This document shows positions 54,257 to 63,687 of a stretch of 64,000 nucleotides of DNA, in pieces. The notes under the pieces are model-generated. The model made no database searches. It was given only the letters and a program-made list of their open reading frames with translations, and was not told where the DNA came from. The stretch is from Candidatus Rhabdochlamydia oedothoracis (lineage in GTDB: Bacteria; Chlamydiota; Chlamydiia; Chlamydiales; Rhabdochlamydiaceae): assembly GCF_019453995.1 (NCBI RefSeq), contig NZ_CP075587.1, forward strand, positions 186,001 to 250,000, given 5' to 3'. The translations under genes were made by a program, and so were the position numbers. Every line of letters begins with the position of its first letter. Position 1 is the first letter of the stretch.

Positions 54257-55210
54257 ATGGATAAAATTTTCATTACAGGCATTGCGGGATTTATTGGGTT
54301 TCATCTTGCAAAAAAACTACATAAGCTAGGTTTTTATGTTAGCGGTTGCGATAATTTCAATCCTTACTACGATCCTGCTTTGAAACATCAAAGAGCTGCT
54401 TATTTACATAAATTAAATATTTTAGTGCTTAATTGCGATCTCAATGATAAAGAAATCATAGATCTACATCTCAAAACATCGAATATTTCTCATTTTGTGC
54501 ATTTAGCTGCACAAGCAGGGATACGTCATTCAATCACTCATCCCGAAAGTTACATGCATAGCAATCTTTCTGGCTTCTTTCAGGTTTTAGAAGTTATTAG
54601 AAAGAATCCTAATCTTAAGTTAATTTATGCATCTTCTTCTTCCGTATACGGAAAAAGAGCTGAAACTCCTTTTTGTGAAACCGCACCTACAGATCAGCCT
54701 AGTAGCTTTTACGGAGCCACAAAGAAATGCAATGAAGTGATGGCAGAATCCTATCATAAACTCTATGGGCTTCATTGCACAGCCTTGCGTTTTTTCACCG
54801 TTTATGGTCCATGGGGACGGCCAGATATGGCTTATTTCTCTTTTACAAAAGCTATTTTAGAAAACCAACCGATTCCTGTTTTTGGAGAAGGCAAGCTAAT
54901 GCGAGATTTTACCTACATTGATGATATTATCGATGGGATTATAGCTTCTCTGCAAAAATCAAATGGATGTAATGACATTTTTAATCTCGGACATCATAAA
55001 CCCTATAGCATATCAGAACTCATCTCTTACCTTGAAGCTCTCTTAGAAAAAAAAGCCATTATGGAATTCTTACCCACTCCTCCAGGAGATGTGCCTATTA
55101 CCTATGCGAATGTATCCAAAAGCAAAAGCGTTCTTAATTTTGATCCTAAAGTCGATTTAAAAGAAGGACTCTCTTACTTTATCAAGTGGTATCAAAAGCA
55201 GTATAGCTAA
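54257..55210 (+). CDS. UDP-glucuronate 4-epimerase-like
   Basis: 317 residues, extended SDR. IFITGIAGFIGFHLAKKL (NAD loop), GCDNFNPYYDPALK (the NxYYDxxLK pattern of GlcA epimerases), HLAAQAGIRHSITHPESY, YASSSSVYGKRAETPFCE, YGATKKCNE (YxxxK) and RFFTVYGPWGRPDMAYFSFT are all typical. It would interconvert UDP-glucuronate and UDP-galacturonate. With the decarboxylase next door it points to uronic-acid-derived sugars in an envelope glycan. Confidence 0.9.
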   Translation: MDKIFITGIAGFIGFHLAKKLHKLGFYVSGCDNFNPYYDPALKHQRAAYLHKLNILVLNCDLNDKEIIDLHLKTSNISHFVHLAAQAGIRHSITHPESYMHSNLSGFFQVLEVIRKNPNLKLIYASSSSVYGKRAETPFCETAPTDQPSSFYGATKKCNEVMAESYHKLYGLHCTALRFFTVYGPWGRPDMAYFSFTKAILENQPIPVFGEGKLMRDFTYIDDIIDGIIASLQKSNGCNDIFNLGHHKPYSISELISYLEALLEKKAIMEFLPTPPGDVPITYANVSKSKSVLNFDPKVDLKEGLSYFIKWYQKQYS

Positions 55211-56444
55211 TTAATCTTTGAACTTCTCTCTTCTTGTGTGTATGCATACTTGTAAAAACCGCCCAAGCAGCTAATAATGCTATACAAATTACATATAGAG
55301 CTGGGGCTGCAATCCAACCAGATGCTTTATATAGCCAAAGAGAAATAAAAGCTGTAGAAGTGCCGATAACTTGCGAACCAACCGCATGAGCGGTACATAA
55401 AATCCTATAGCGATGCTCTTGTTTAACTAAATCCTGTGCCCAGACGTGATATGTTGCAGAAAATACAACACCTGCAATAACCAATAGCACACGCCCAATG
55501 CTAACTATTAAGATAGAAGAACTAGAAAAACAATAAAAACAAGGAATAGCTATAAGAGCCGTACCCAATGCGCCTATAAGCATTTGTTTTTCCCTGCCTA
55601 TCTTTGTTGCTAAATAACCAAATAAAGGAAGAATACACATGTCAAAGCACAAAAGATACGTATTGATTTTGACAATTTGATTTTTCGTGATCGAATTAAC
55701 TAAAGGAATATATCCACTAGCTAAAGTAAATGCTAGACAATATATACTAGAGGAAAACCCCGCAACTAAAGCAATAGTTACAAATACACGTTTGTATTGC
55801 AGGAAAACGTTGAATTTTTTTTCTTTTCTTATTTTAGGTTTTATTTCTTCTTTGCTTGCCATTCTTAAAATCAAAGCAACAATGGCAGTAAGCGCTCCTG
55901 CCCAAAATAAATAACGCCAATAAATCTCTTGAGCAGAATGGCTATAGAGAAAAAGCATAAAAGAAGCGGTTAGCATCCCTAAGACAGAGCTTGCATCATA
56001 GAGACTACTCATCCAATTTTTTTTTCTATTTTCTGTTTGTTCCAGCACGAAAATAGCTCCACCTATCGTTTCCCCTGCTGCAAAGAAACCTTGTAATAAG
56101 CGCGCTAGAAGAAGTCCCAAAGGAGCCATCATGCCCACTTGAGCATAGGTTGGTAGAAAGCCCATTAGCACTGTTGTAATAGATAGACCGGTAAGAGAGC
56201 TACATAATGCCCTCTTGCGACCTAAGTGATCGCCTAACCAGCCAAAAAATAAAGAGCCAACAAAACGAGAAAGAAAGCCCAATGGCAACATGGCATAGGT
56301 TAAAATCAGCGAGACAATAGGATCTTTCTGATCAAAAAATAAAGGAGCTAAAAAAGGAGCTAATAATGAAAAAAGAGCATAGTCGTAATGCTCTAAAAAA
56401 TTGCCAAAAAAACCTGTAAGAATACTACATTTTGATGATTTCAT
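55182..56444 (-). CDS. MFS transporter under TPP control, probable thiamine or precursor uptake
   Basis: 420 residues, twelve predicted membrane helices. FLEHYDYALFSLLAPFLAPL and GWLGDHLGRKRAL (the loop 2-3 motif) place it in the metabolite:H+ symporter (ProP-like) branch; ARLLQGFFAAGETIGGAIF is the helix-4 region. No substrate can be read from the sequence alone. The TPP riboswitch directly upstream makes thiamine, thiamine phosphate or a pyrimidine precursor the likely cargo. Its 3' end overlaps the convergent epimerase gene by 29 nt. Confidence 0.9.
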   Translation of the reverse strand: MKSSKCSILTGFFGNFLEHYDYALFSLLAPFLAPLFFDQKDPIVSLILTYAMLPLGFLSRFVGSLFFGWLGDHLGRKRALCSSLTGLSITTVLMGFLPTYAQVGMMAPLGLLLARLLQGFFAAGETIGGAIFVLEQTENRKKNWMSSLYDASSVLGMLTASFMLFLYSHSAQEIYWRYLFWAGALTAIVALILRMASKEEIKPKIRKEKKFNVFLQYKRVFVTIALVAGFSSSIYCLAFTLASGYIPLVNSITKNQIVKINTYLLCFDMCILPLFGYLATKIGREKQMLIGALGTALIAIPCFYCFSSSSILIVSIGRVLLVIAGVVFSATYHVWAQDLVKQEHRYRILCTAHAVGSQVIGTSTAFISLWLYKASGWIAAPALYVICIALLAAWAVFTSMHTHKKREVQRLISYTAFDTT

Positions 56445-56445
56445 A

Positions 56446-56545
56446 ACACTCTCTCTACGCTGGCATAATCCAGATCAGATTTAAAGGGTTTAAGCAATAT
56501 TTAAGCTTATCTCAGCCGTTAGGCACCCCCGGTGATCAACGATCA
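56446..56545 (-). promoter_or_regulatory. TPP riboswitch (THI element)
   Basis: On the minus strand: GGGGGTGCC, then GGCTGAGATA, then ACCCTTTAAATCTGATCTGG, then ATAATGCCAGCGTAGAGA-like sequence (here ATTATGCCAGCGTAGAGA). These are the conserved TPP-binding core segments in the right order. The aptamer ends only a few bases before the transporter ATG, so the ribosome site (GAGAGAG) would be sequestered when TPP is bound: translational control is likely. No terminator hairpin is seen. Confidence 0.92.
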
Positions 56546-56951
56546 TTTTATATAAGTCATGAATTTTAGTAAAACTAAAACAATTTATATAAAAAAACCG
56601 AAAGTATAGACGATTAAACAAAATCTAATCTTTCCTTTAATCTCCTATAAGAATCCCAAGCGCAAAAAGGTATCAAAACCCATAATGCTAAGGGCAGTTC
56701 CTATAGATCCTTTCGTCATGCTATAAGTATATTAGATAATAGAGCTCTTCTGAAACCTAAATTTTAATCACCACCTAAGCTACTATATCACCTCACGCGT
56801 GAGGTGATATGAGATTTGAGAACATTAAAAAATTGCAAAGCTCAAATATAGGATTTGCTTCTAATTTCTACTCATAAAAAATTTTTGATGTTATATAAAC
56901 CCAGAGAAAGAAGAAAAGATCTTTTTTATTTTAGAAAGACCCAATCCAAAT
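56546..56951 (-). other. 406 nt without a gene
   Basis: Between nnrDE and the riboswitch. It should contain the transporter promoter but no convincing boxes stand out. The one notable feature is the perfect palindrome at 56785-56810. Confidence 0.6.
56785..56810. repeat. perfect 26-bp palindrome
   Basis: Half-site ATATCACCTCACG followed at once by its reverse complement, centre in ACGCGT, no spacer. It is GC-rich compared with its surroundings and lacks a T run, so a terminator is unlikely. It could be a dimeric regulator's operator or the relic of an element. Confidence 0.85.
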
Positions 56952-58457
56952 CTATAGTTTTTGTAAATAGTCTGCTTTTTTCATTAAAGAAAGAGCCTTT
57001 GGCAAATACTTTACAAGATCTGATGCTATAACACTATATGAAGTCAAATCCTCAGCTGCTTTTTTTCCTGCTACTGCATGAATAAAACAACCTAAAGCAG
57101 CAGCATAACGAGAGGTTAACCGATGACAGAGAAGAGCTGCAATCACTCCTGTTAGTACATCTCCGCTTCCAGCTGTTGCAAGTGCTGGATCTCCTTGAGT
57201 GATAATTAAGGGCAAATGACCACAAGTAAAGATAAAAGTAGGAGCCCCTTTTAAAACAAGAGTTACTTGTTTTTCATCTACATAATTTTGACATAAAAAT
57301 AACCAGTCTATTTCTTGTGTTGTATCTGATTCAAGCAATCTTTTCATTTCCTGTTTATGAGGAGTCAAAATACAAGAAGGAGGCAATTTCCAAGAGGAGT
57401 GTGTAGCTAAAGAAAACAAAGCATCTGCGTCGATGACTAATGGTTTATTGAACTTAAGTAGATGCTGAACGATTTTATCCGTTTTTTTTACACGTCCAAG
57501 ACCTGGGCCTACTAATACAGCTTTAGCTCGAGCAATTTCTTGATCTAACGCGTCAAAATTCTTATCATCTAAAGTCTGATGCATCATTTCATAAGGAACT
57601 AAAATCTTATCTGGGGAAAATACACGCACAATCCCCGCACCTGATCTTAAAGCTGCATAGCTTGCTAAAACAGCAGCTCCTGGCATCTCTTCAGAGCCTG
57701 CAATAGCTACAACATACCCTTTTTGATATTTATGCCAAGAACGTTGAATAAGAGGTAATTTAAGAGAAGACAAATTAAGCAAACAAGCAGAGGCTTTTAC
57801 TTGATCTTCTGGGAGACCAAAACCACCTCGAACAATTTCTCCTACATGATCCCACCCGTCTCGTAGAAAGAATCCTGTTTTTGCTAATTCTAAATAGATG
57901 GTTTTAGTAGCATGAATAGCGATTAATCCAACCTCACCTGTGGTGCCATTTAAACCTGAGGGAATATCAATGGCAAGAATAGGAAGTTTTGAGCGATTAG
58001 CTATTTCAATAGCAGCGGCTAGCTCGTTATCTGCACTCTTTTTCATTCCAGTTCCTACAAGAGCATCTAGAATAAGGCCCGCATGACTCATCCTCTCTTG
58101 TATTTTTTCAAGAGAGAATTCTATTTTTCCTCCTTGAGAACAAAAATTCTCATACATATTCCGACACAAAGCACTAAATCTCTCTACCGGATAAATGGGG
58201 TAAGCTATAACAGAGTATCCCTTTGCTACTAGAATTGCACCTGCAGCAAAACCATCTCCTGCATTATTTCCTCTACCTGCAAAAAGCAATACTTCTTTAG
58301 GTAGTTTTCTTTCCTGGGTAAATTTTTCTACTTGCATTGCAACAGAAATTCCTGCTTGTTGCATAAACCCTAATTCTGAACAGCCCTTTTGAAAGGCTCT
58401 ATTCTCTATATCCTTCATCTCTTGAGCGGTAACAACTTTTATGCCGTCTAATTCCAT
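56952..58457 (-). CDS. nnrD: bifunctional NAD(P)HX epimerase/dehydratase
   Basis: 501 residues, the fused form. N-terminal YjeF_N domain (residues ~1-215): FAGRGNNAGDGFAAGAILVA and DALVGTGMKKSADNE, then IDIPSGLNGTTGEV; it epimerises damaged NAD(P)HX. C-terminal ribokinase-like domain (~225-495): VAIAGSEEMPGAAVLASYAA, VDADALFSLA, LTPHKQEMKRLL and ATAGSGDVLTGVIAALL; it dehydrates S-NAD(P)HX with ADP or ATP. Metabolite-repair enzyme. The start overlaps the gpsA stop by one base (TAATG), so translation is coupled. Confidence 0.95.
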   Translation of the reverse strand: MELDGIKVVTAQEMKDIENRAFQKGCSELGFMQQAGISVAMQVEKFTQERKLPKEVLLFAGRGNNAGDGFAAGAILVAKGYSVIAYPIYPVERFSALCRNMYENFCSQGGKIEFSLEKIQERMSHAGLILDALVGTGMKKSADNELAAAIEIANRSKLPILAIDIPSGLNGTTGEVGLIAIHATKTIYLELAKTGFFLRDGWDHVGEIVRGGFGLPEDQVKASACLLNLSSLKLPLIQRSWHKYQKGYVVAIAGSEEMPGAAVLASYAALRSGAGIVRVFSPDKILVPYEMMHQTLDDKNFDALDQEIARAKAVLVGPGLGRVKKTDKIVQHLLKFNKPLVIDADALFSLATHSSWKLPPSCILTPHKQEMKRLLESDTTQEIDWLFLCQNYVDEKQVTLVLKGAPTFIFTCGHLPLIITQGDPALATAGSGDVLTGVIAALLCHRLTSRYAAALGCFIHAVAGKKAAEDLTSYSVIASDLVKYLPKALSLMKKADYLQKL

Positions 58458-59455
58458 TATAAATGCTCTTCCTTAATAGCTCTTTGCAAAAGAGATTTTA
58501 CCGCATCTCGTGGATCTAATTGTTCATAGAGTATAGAACAAATAGCGGCTGTAATAGGGACAGGGATATTTTTTTTCTCTGCTAATTGTAATGCAGAAAT
58601 ACATGTATAAGCCCCTTCAACTACCATGTTGATTTTTTCTTGAGCCCGTTCCCTTGTCAATCCGTCTGCAATTAATCTTCCAAACATATAATTACGACTA
58701 AGCTTGGATAAACAGGTAACACAGAGATCTCCTAACCCAGACAAACCATTTAAAGTTTCTGGATTACACTTTTTAGTAACAGAGAGTTTTCGAATTTCAT
58801 GCAACCCTCGTGTCATTAGAGCAGATTTGGTGTTATCTCCAAATCCCAATCCATCTGAAATACCGCAAGCAATAGCGATAATGTTTTTCATAGCTCCACC
58901 AAAAGCCACTCCATTTATATCTGCATTGGGATAGATACGAAAATAGGAAGTCATAAATAAATCAACAACTTGGTGCATCAAAGGAACATGATAAGCTGCG
59001 CACACAATCGAAGTAGGCAATTTTTGAATGACTTCTTCTGCATGACTTGGACCACTTAAACAAGCAATCTTATCCCGCATCTTTTCCCCCAAAACCTCTA
59101 ATACAACTTCGTGCAATAATAAACCGGTATTTTGCTCAATTCCTTTGGAAGTAACAATAACAGGACAATGTACTTTTCCCCTTTCTAGGACCTGTTCAAA
59201 AACAGGGCGTATTCCTTTTGAAGTAACCGATTCAACAATATATTCAGCACCTTCAACCGCTTCCGATAAGTCAGAGGTAAAGCTAAGATTGTCACTTGCT
59301 TTACAACGAAGTAACTTAGGGTGTTCTCTTTTTTCTGATAGCAAATCGGCAAATTCTGGTTTTGCCGTCCATAAAATGACTTTATGGCCTTTTGATGCAA
59401 GTAAAGCTGCTAAACAAAAACCCCATGTTCCTGCGCCTAAATAGCCAATTTTCAT
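58457..59455 (-). CDS. gpsA: NAD(P)-dependent glycerol-3-phosphate dehydrogenase
   Basis: 332 residues, normal length. Reduces dihydroxyacetone phosphate to sn-glycerol-3-phosphate for phospholipid synthesis. GYLGAGTWGFCLAALLASKG (dinucleotide loop), CLSGPSHAEEV and GGAMKNIIAIACGISDGLGF with the catalytic Lys, then GLSGLGDLCVTCLS. Together with the UAP1-type gene 93 nt upstream it reproduces the order gpsA/pyrophosphorylase known from Chlamydia. Confidence 0.97.
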   Translation of the reverse strand: MKIGYLGAGTWGFCLAALLASKGHKVILWTAKPEFADLLSEKREHPKLLRCKASDNLSFTSDLSEAVEGAEYIVESVTSKGIRPVFEQVLERGKVHCPVIVTSKGIEQNTGLLLHEVVLEVLGEKMRDKIACLSGPSHAEEVIQKLPTSIVCAAYHVPLMHQVVDLFMTSYFRIYPNADINGVAFGGAMKNIIAIACGISDGLGFGDNTKSALMTRGLHEIRKLSVTKKCNPETLNGLSGLGDLCVTCLSKLSRNYMFGRLIADGLTRERAQEKINMVVEGAYTCISALQLAEKKNIPVPITAAICSILYEQLDPRDAVKSLLQRAIKEEHL

Positions 59456-59548
59456 TTAGATCCCTTTTTCTTTTTTTGAATAACCCTGTATTATCTATTT
59501 ATTTTAATTGTAAAATAAAGTATATATATTATGTGTTTTAAACCATTT

Positions 59549-60727
59549 CTATTGATTCTCATAAGCAATCAAGGCTTTCTTGACATTTTCTAAATCGTCT
59601 AATTCTTTTAAAGGTGCATAGGTAAGATATCGTGGATAGACAAGCGTAGCGCTGCGAGGTAAATAATCCAATACATCAAAAAGGAATTTTTCACATTTCC
59701 AAATAAAGCAAGAAACCTGTTTTGTTTGATTGAAGAGAAGCAAGTTCGTTTTTTTTCTAGCTAGATGCAAAGGTAATTTTACACGACAATAAAGATTTTG
59801 TAAATCAGACAAACAAAAGCAAAATATATTTACATTGCAAAAAAGAAATTCTTTATATCTCTCTGGAGATATTTCTGAATATTCTATAATCGAAATGCCT
59901 TCTTTTTTTTGTGCTACAACCCCCATTTTTTCTTGAGAAAATTCTCTTTTGACCACTTTCAAAGCTACACTTAAACCAGATTCTACTGTATAACCTGTAA
60001 GTTCTGGATCTAAAGGATCTGCTAAGGGGTTATCTATGGGGATCACATGAACATATTCTATCTGTAAATCTCGCCATAAATCCGCAATTTTGCTCGTAAA
60101 AAAACTATCCAATACGTCGCCATTACCATTGGGACCTTCTGCTATTTTACCAGGAGCTTCTAAACACCAATTGCCTTTTTCATCCAAAAAGGGAAGGTTT
60201 GTTTGTGAAAAAAATTGCACCTGAGAACTCTTCAATCCAAAGAAATGATTTTTTTTTAAAAAAATTTCCGTTTCTACGTGGTTAGACAAAGAGGTCATAA
60301 TCGCAATTTGCAAACACTGCCCTAACGACTGTTTTTTTTTTATTCTTTCACAAAACCTTTGAAATAAACTTTTTCTCTGGTTTTGTATACAAATGGAAAA
60401 TGTGCCTTTGGGGCCCCTCCAATTCAAGCGAGATCCATCTCCTCCAGCTAATATAATGCAGCCTACTTTTCCTCGATCGATGAGCTCACGACCTAATCGT
60501 TTACAGTTTTTTGACCCTAACAAGCCAGGAGTTTTTAAAGGCGTAGATAAAATGGGGGTTTTATCCCTATCGAGCAATCTTCTTTGTTCAAGTAAAAGAG
60601 AAGGATCTAGACGTTGTGCCTGTTGCCAAAATACCTTTAGCTGATCACTGCCTAGTGTTTCTAAACCATGTAAGAGATGCGCCTGATCTAAGGAATGAAA
60701 ATGTTGAGATAAAAGCTGCTTTAGCAT
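59549..60727 (-). CDS. UAP1/UGP-type UTP-sugar-1-phosphate uridylyltransferase
   Basis: 392 residues, the eukaryote-like UDPGP family found in chlamydiae. GCIILAGGDGSRLNWRGPKG holds the nucleotide loop (LAGGxGSRL), followed by GTFSI; YVHVIPIDNPLADPLDPEL is the sugar-nucleotide binding segment and LKVVKRE the Lys region. It makes UDP-GlcNAc or UDP-glucose from UTP and the sugar-1-phosphate; the family contains both and the choice is not clear here. Starts 2 nt downstream of the GT9-like gene stop, in one operon. Confidence 0.88.
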   Translation of the reverse strand: MLKQLLSQHFHSLDQAHLLHGLETLGSDQLKVFWQQAQRLDPSLLLEQRRLLDRDKTPILSTPLKTPGLLGSKNCKRLGRELIDRGKVGCIILAGGDGSRLNWRGPKGTFSICIQNQRKSLFQRFCERIKKKQSLGQCLQIAIMTSLSNHVETEIFLKKNHFFGLKSSQVQFFSQTNLPFLDEKGNWCLEAPGKIAEGPNGNGDVLDSFFTSKIADLWRDLQIEYVHVIPIDNPLADPLDPELTGYTVESGLSVALKVVKREFSQEKMGVVAQKKEGISIIEYSEISPERYKEFLFCNVNIFCFCLSDLQNLYCRVKLPLHLARKKTNLLLFNQTKQVSCFIWKCEKFLFDVLDYLPRSATLVYPRYLTYAPLKELDDLENVKKALIAYENQ

Positions 60728-60729
60728 AT

Positions 60730-61641
60730 CTATTTCTGCAGTTCACCAAGGATTTTTATGACTTGTCTAACTGAAATATTACAAATATCTTTATGTTTTG
60801 CAATAATTGGAATATGCTGCAGCAAGGGATTTGGGGATTTCACTTGCTGTTTCAATATTCCTTGCTTAGGATCTGCCCACAAAGATATCACATTAAGTTT
60901 AAAGGGACTATTTAAATAATACGTCATAGAAAGCACTCCTGAGTCAGGAGTAAGTAAGTAACAACAATGATTCTTAATAATAGAGAGCATCTCTAATAAA
61001 TTGGTTTCTCCTCTTAAATCAACAACTCCTTCTTGTACAAACGGTATTTCTTTAGAAAATCCAAATAAGATAGGGGTTAGTTTTAATTCAAAAAATAGTT
61101 GATATAGACACTCTTTCCAATAAATAACAGGCCAATTTTTCTCATATTTGTATTTTGTTTCTGTCTGAATGTGAATCGCTATATATTTTTGCATGGGATC
61201 TAATCTAAACCGCTCACATAAAGCATCATGTTCTTCTAACCAATTTAACTTTGGAGTAATCCTTCCCAATTGCCATTTTAACCAACGCGTAGGATCTGGA
61301 TGTTCGATAATTACATCAAATGATTTTTCGCTTTTTTGCAAACGAGCTAAAGAGCTTTTAAGATCAAAAGGTTTTCCTCTTTTCCACGAGGAGTCGACAA
61401 GTACTTTTACTTGACTTAATAAGTTAAATCCTAAAAAAAGGTCAGGACGTGTAAGAAAAGTAATTTTAGCATCAGGTATGAACTCACGAATCCTATATAT
61501 TAAAGCATAAAGACCCAGAGGAATATCGCCTAACCCTCGATTCCAGCAAATCAAAAAATATGTACTTTTTTTCTTTGCTGCATTTTTTAATAAACGATCA
61601 AAAAAGGAGATTTTAAATGTATATAGTAACGTATCAAGCAT
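60730..61641 (-). CDS. glycosyltransferase family 9-like protein
   Basis: 303 residues, GT-B fold. ICWNRGLGDIPLGLYALIYR matches the N-terminal RxGxxGD-like loop of heptosyltransferases, and VVDLRGETNLLEMLSIIKN with LLTPDSGVLSMTYYLNSP matches the donor-site region, where GVLSM replaces the usual GPMHIA. This divergence means a different donor or acceptor, or weakened activity. It sits between waaF and the uridylyltransferase with spacings of 2-7 nt, so it is part of an envelope-glycan operon. Confidence 0.78.
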   Translation of the reverse strand: MLDTLLYTFKISFFDRLLKNAAKKKSTYFLICWNRGLGDIPLGLYALIYRIREFIPDAKITFLTRPDLFLGFNLLSQVKVLVDSSWKRGKPFDLKSSLARLQKSEKSFDVIIEHPDPTRWLKWQLGRITPKLNWLEEHDALCERFRLDPMQKYIAIHIQTETKYKYEKNWPVIYWKECLYQLFFELKLTPILFGFSKEIPFVQEGVVDLRGETNLLEMLSIIKNHCCYLLTPDSGVLSMTYYLNSPFKLNVISLWADPKQGILKQQVKSPNPLLQHIPIIAKHKDICNISVRQVIKILGELQK

Positions 61642-61648
61642 GTGAATC

Positions 61649-62698
61649 TTAAGAGGGTTGGCTAAACAACGCTTGTAAAACTTGTTGATAAACCTCTTCT
61701 ACTTCAATGGCTTTCATACAGCGAAAATCAATGGGACAAGTACGCTTATAACAAGGCGAACATGTGACGTGTTTATGGATTACTCTACCCTGAGAAAAAG
61801 GACCGGTCACTATTTCATTAGTAGAGCCGAATAATGCAACAACAGGTACGCCTAACGCATCAGCAATATGCATAGGTCCACTATCATTAGAAAGAAAAGC
61901 TCTACATAGAGAAATTAGGCTGGCTAACTCTCTTAAAGAGGTTAAACCTGCTAAGTTTATAGCTCTTGGTGGCAGAGTCCGACAAATGCTTTTAATAAGA
62001 GAGACACTCTCTAGATCTCCAAAAAACACAAGATGAATCTTTTCGTTTTGTAATAACTTATGGGCCACTTCCACGAATCTCTCAGGGAACCAACATTTAG
62101 CCGAACCATACGTAGCAGCTGGGTTAATACCGATTAAGATATCACCCTCTTGCACTCCTTGCTGCTTGACTAGCTCTTGCGCTGCTTTTATTTCTTGATT
62201 AGCAAGATACAACCGAGGGTTTGTTTTTGAAACAGGAATTCCCAATACAGACAATAACATTTTATATGTCTTGACGAGATGTTGCTTTTTTAATTGAGAG
62301 GGAGGATGAATAGGATGGGTTAATAAAAAACTTCTAAAATTACCCCCGTATCCTATCCGATAGGACACATGCCCTCGATAAAACCACCAGGAAGAAGAAA
62401 ATGAATTGGTCAATAAAATGCCTAAGTCATACTTCCCTTGCCGTATTTTTTCCATAAGATCTCGGTGATTATCTCTACGATTAAATCCACTAGCCTTACT
62501 AAAACAAAATATCTCATTAATATCGGGATCCGTCTCTAATAACTGACAAACGCCTATACGACACATTGCTGTAATGGAAGCTTTTGGAAAAGAGCTGCGT
62601 ACATCGGAAAGAATAGGAGTTGCCATGACAAAATCCCCTATCCAATTAGGCATGCGTATGATGATACTCTTAGGATCTATGTGTTTAATTGATTTCAT
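61649..62698 (-). CDS. waaF: ADP-heptose:LPS heptosyltransferase II type (GT9)
   Basis: 349 residues. IIIRMPNWIGDFVMATPILS (acceptor-side glycine loop), GINPAATYGSAKCWFPERF, INLAGLTSLRELASLISLC and LSNDSGPMHIADALGVPVVALFGST (donor site) are all WaaF hallmarks; CSPCYKRTCPIDFRCM is the usual Cys-containing tail. It adds L-glycero-D-manno-heptose to the LPS inner core. Chlamydiaceae LPS lacks heptose, so this marks an environmental chlamydia or a transferred pathway. First gene of the operon. Confidence 0.9.
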   Translation of the reverse strand: MKSIKHIDPKSIIIRMPNWIGDFVMATPILSDVRSSFPKASITAMCRIGVCQLLETDPDINEIFCFSKASGFNRRDNHRDLMEKIRQGKYDLGILLTNSFSSSWWFYRGHVSYRIGYGGNFRSFLLTHPIHPPSQLKKQHLVKTYKMLLSVLGIPVSKTNPRLYLANQEIKAAQELVKQQGVQEGDILIGINPAATYGSAKCWFPERFVEVAHKLLQNEKIHLVFFGDLESVSLIKSICRTLPPRAINLAGLTSLRELASLISLCRAFLSNDSGPMHIADALGVPVVALFGSTNEIVTGPFSQGRVIHKHVTCSPCYKRTCPIDFRCMKAIEVEEVYQQVLQALFSQPS

Positions 62699-62799
62699 GG
62701 GTTCATCATAATAATAATCAGCAAAAACTCACAAAACAATTCGTTTTAATAATTGTGGTAAGCACCTCATCAGGTGTAATTTTACGAATACAATTCATT

Positions 62800-62853
62800 A
62801 GATCTCTTGCATAACCAATAAGCAATCTAAAATTTTAAAGTATTTTAATCCAT
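62800..62853 (+). mobile_element. half of the 152-bp ISL2-like element
   Basis: AGATCTCTTGCATAACCAAT and the next ~30 bases match the reverse complement of 38630-38678. It is cut off by the IS630 fragment; ATT precedes it at 62797-62799. Confidence 0.75.
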
Positions 62854-63685
62854 GAGAGCTGGAAGTAGCCCTCGAGGCGGTAGCAAATCAAAACTTTCAC
62901 AAGACCAAAAAGAGTCTCTACTAAAACACCTACATGAAAAGACCTATCTTAAAGTCAAAGGGATCATAGCTTATGTGCATGAGCAATATGGGATAAAATA
63001 TTCCCGAAGTGGCATGACAGATTGGCTCATACAGCACGGATTTGTTTATAAACGTCCTAAAAAGATTCCTGGGAAATTAGATCCTGAAAAACAACGAATT
63101 TTCATAGAACCTTAAACCCTGATTAAGAGATCTATTTCATAGATGCTGTGCATCCTGAACATCAGTCCCAAGCCGTATGTGGATAGATCAAAAAAGGCGT
63201 TCAAAAGACTTTGCAGACATCCGGGAAACAATTGCGATTGCATTTTGCTGCAGCTCTTTGCCTGACAGGAATGAAGATTTTTACAGAGGAATATAAGACA
63301 GTTGATGCCGATGCAATGCTCGATTTTTTCAAGAAGCTAGAAAAACAGACAGAGGCTCGAATTATTCATGTAATTTTGGATAATGCGAGATCAAACAAAA
63401 ATAAGAAACTAGAAGAGTTTCTGATGTCTTCTAGGATTAAAGTGCACTATCTCCCTCCTTATTCGCCGAATTTGAATCCTATTGAACGCTTGTGGAAGAT
63501 CTTAAAGGAAAAGACGGTATACAATCGATATTACGAAACGTCGGTGACTTTTTTTCAGGCAATTAGAGGATTCTTCTTAGAAGAGATACCGAAAATAACA
63601 GATATTTTGAAATGTAGGATAAACGACAAGTTTCAAGTCGTTGACTTAAATCCCATTAAGCTAGCCGTTTGAATCGGCACTAGTA
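62854..63685 (+). mobile_element. IS630 copy, 5'-truncated with internal deletion
   Basis: Lacks the left end and the first ~75 codons; a ~25-bp deletion near 63111 and stops near 63123 and 63186 break the first half, while the last 153 codons (63211-63672) are open. The right end CACTAGTA is intact and followed by TA. It had inserted into an IS5-A copy. Confidence 0.85.
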
Positions 63686-63687
63686 TA

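Noticed and set aside
56785-56810. Palindrome as a rho-independent terminator for nnrDE
   Set aside because: No loop and no T run follows on either strand.
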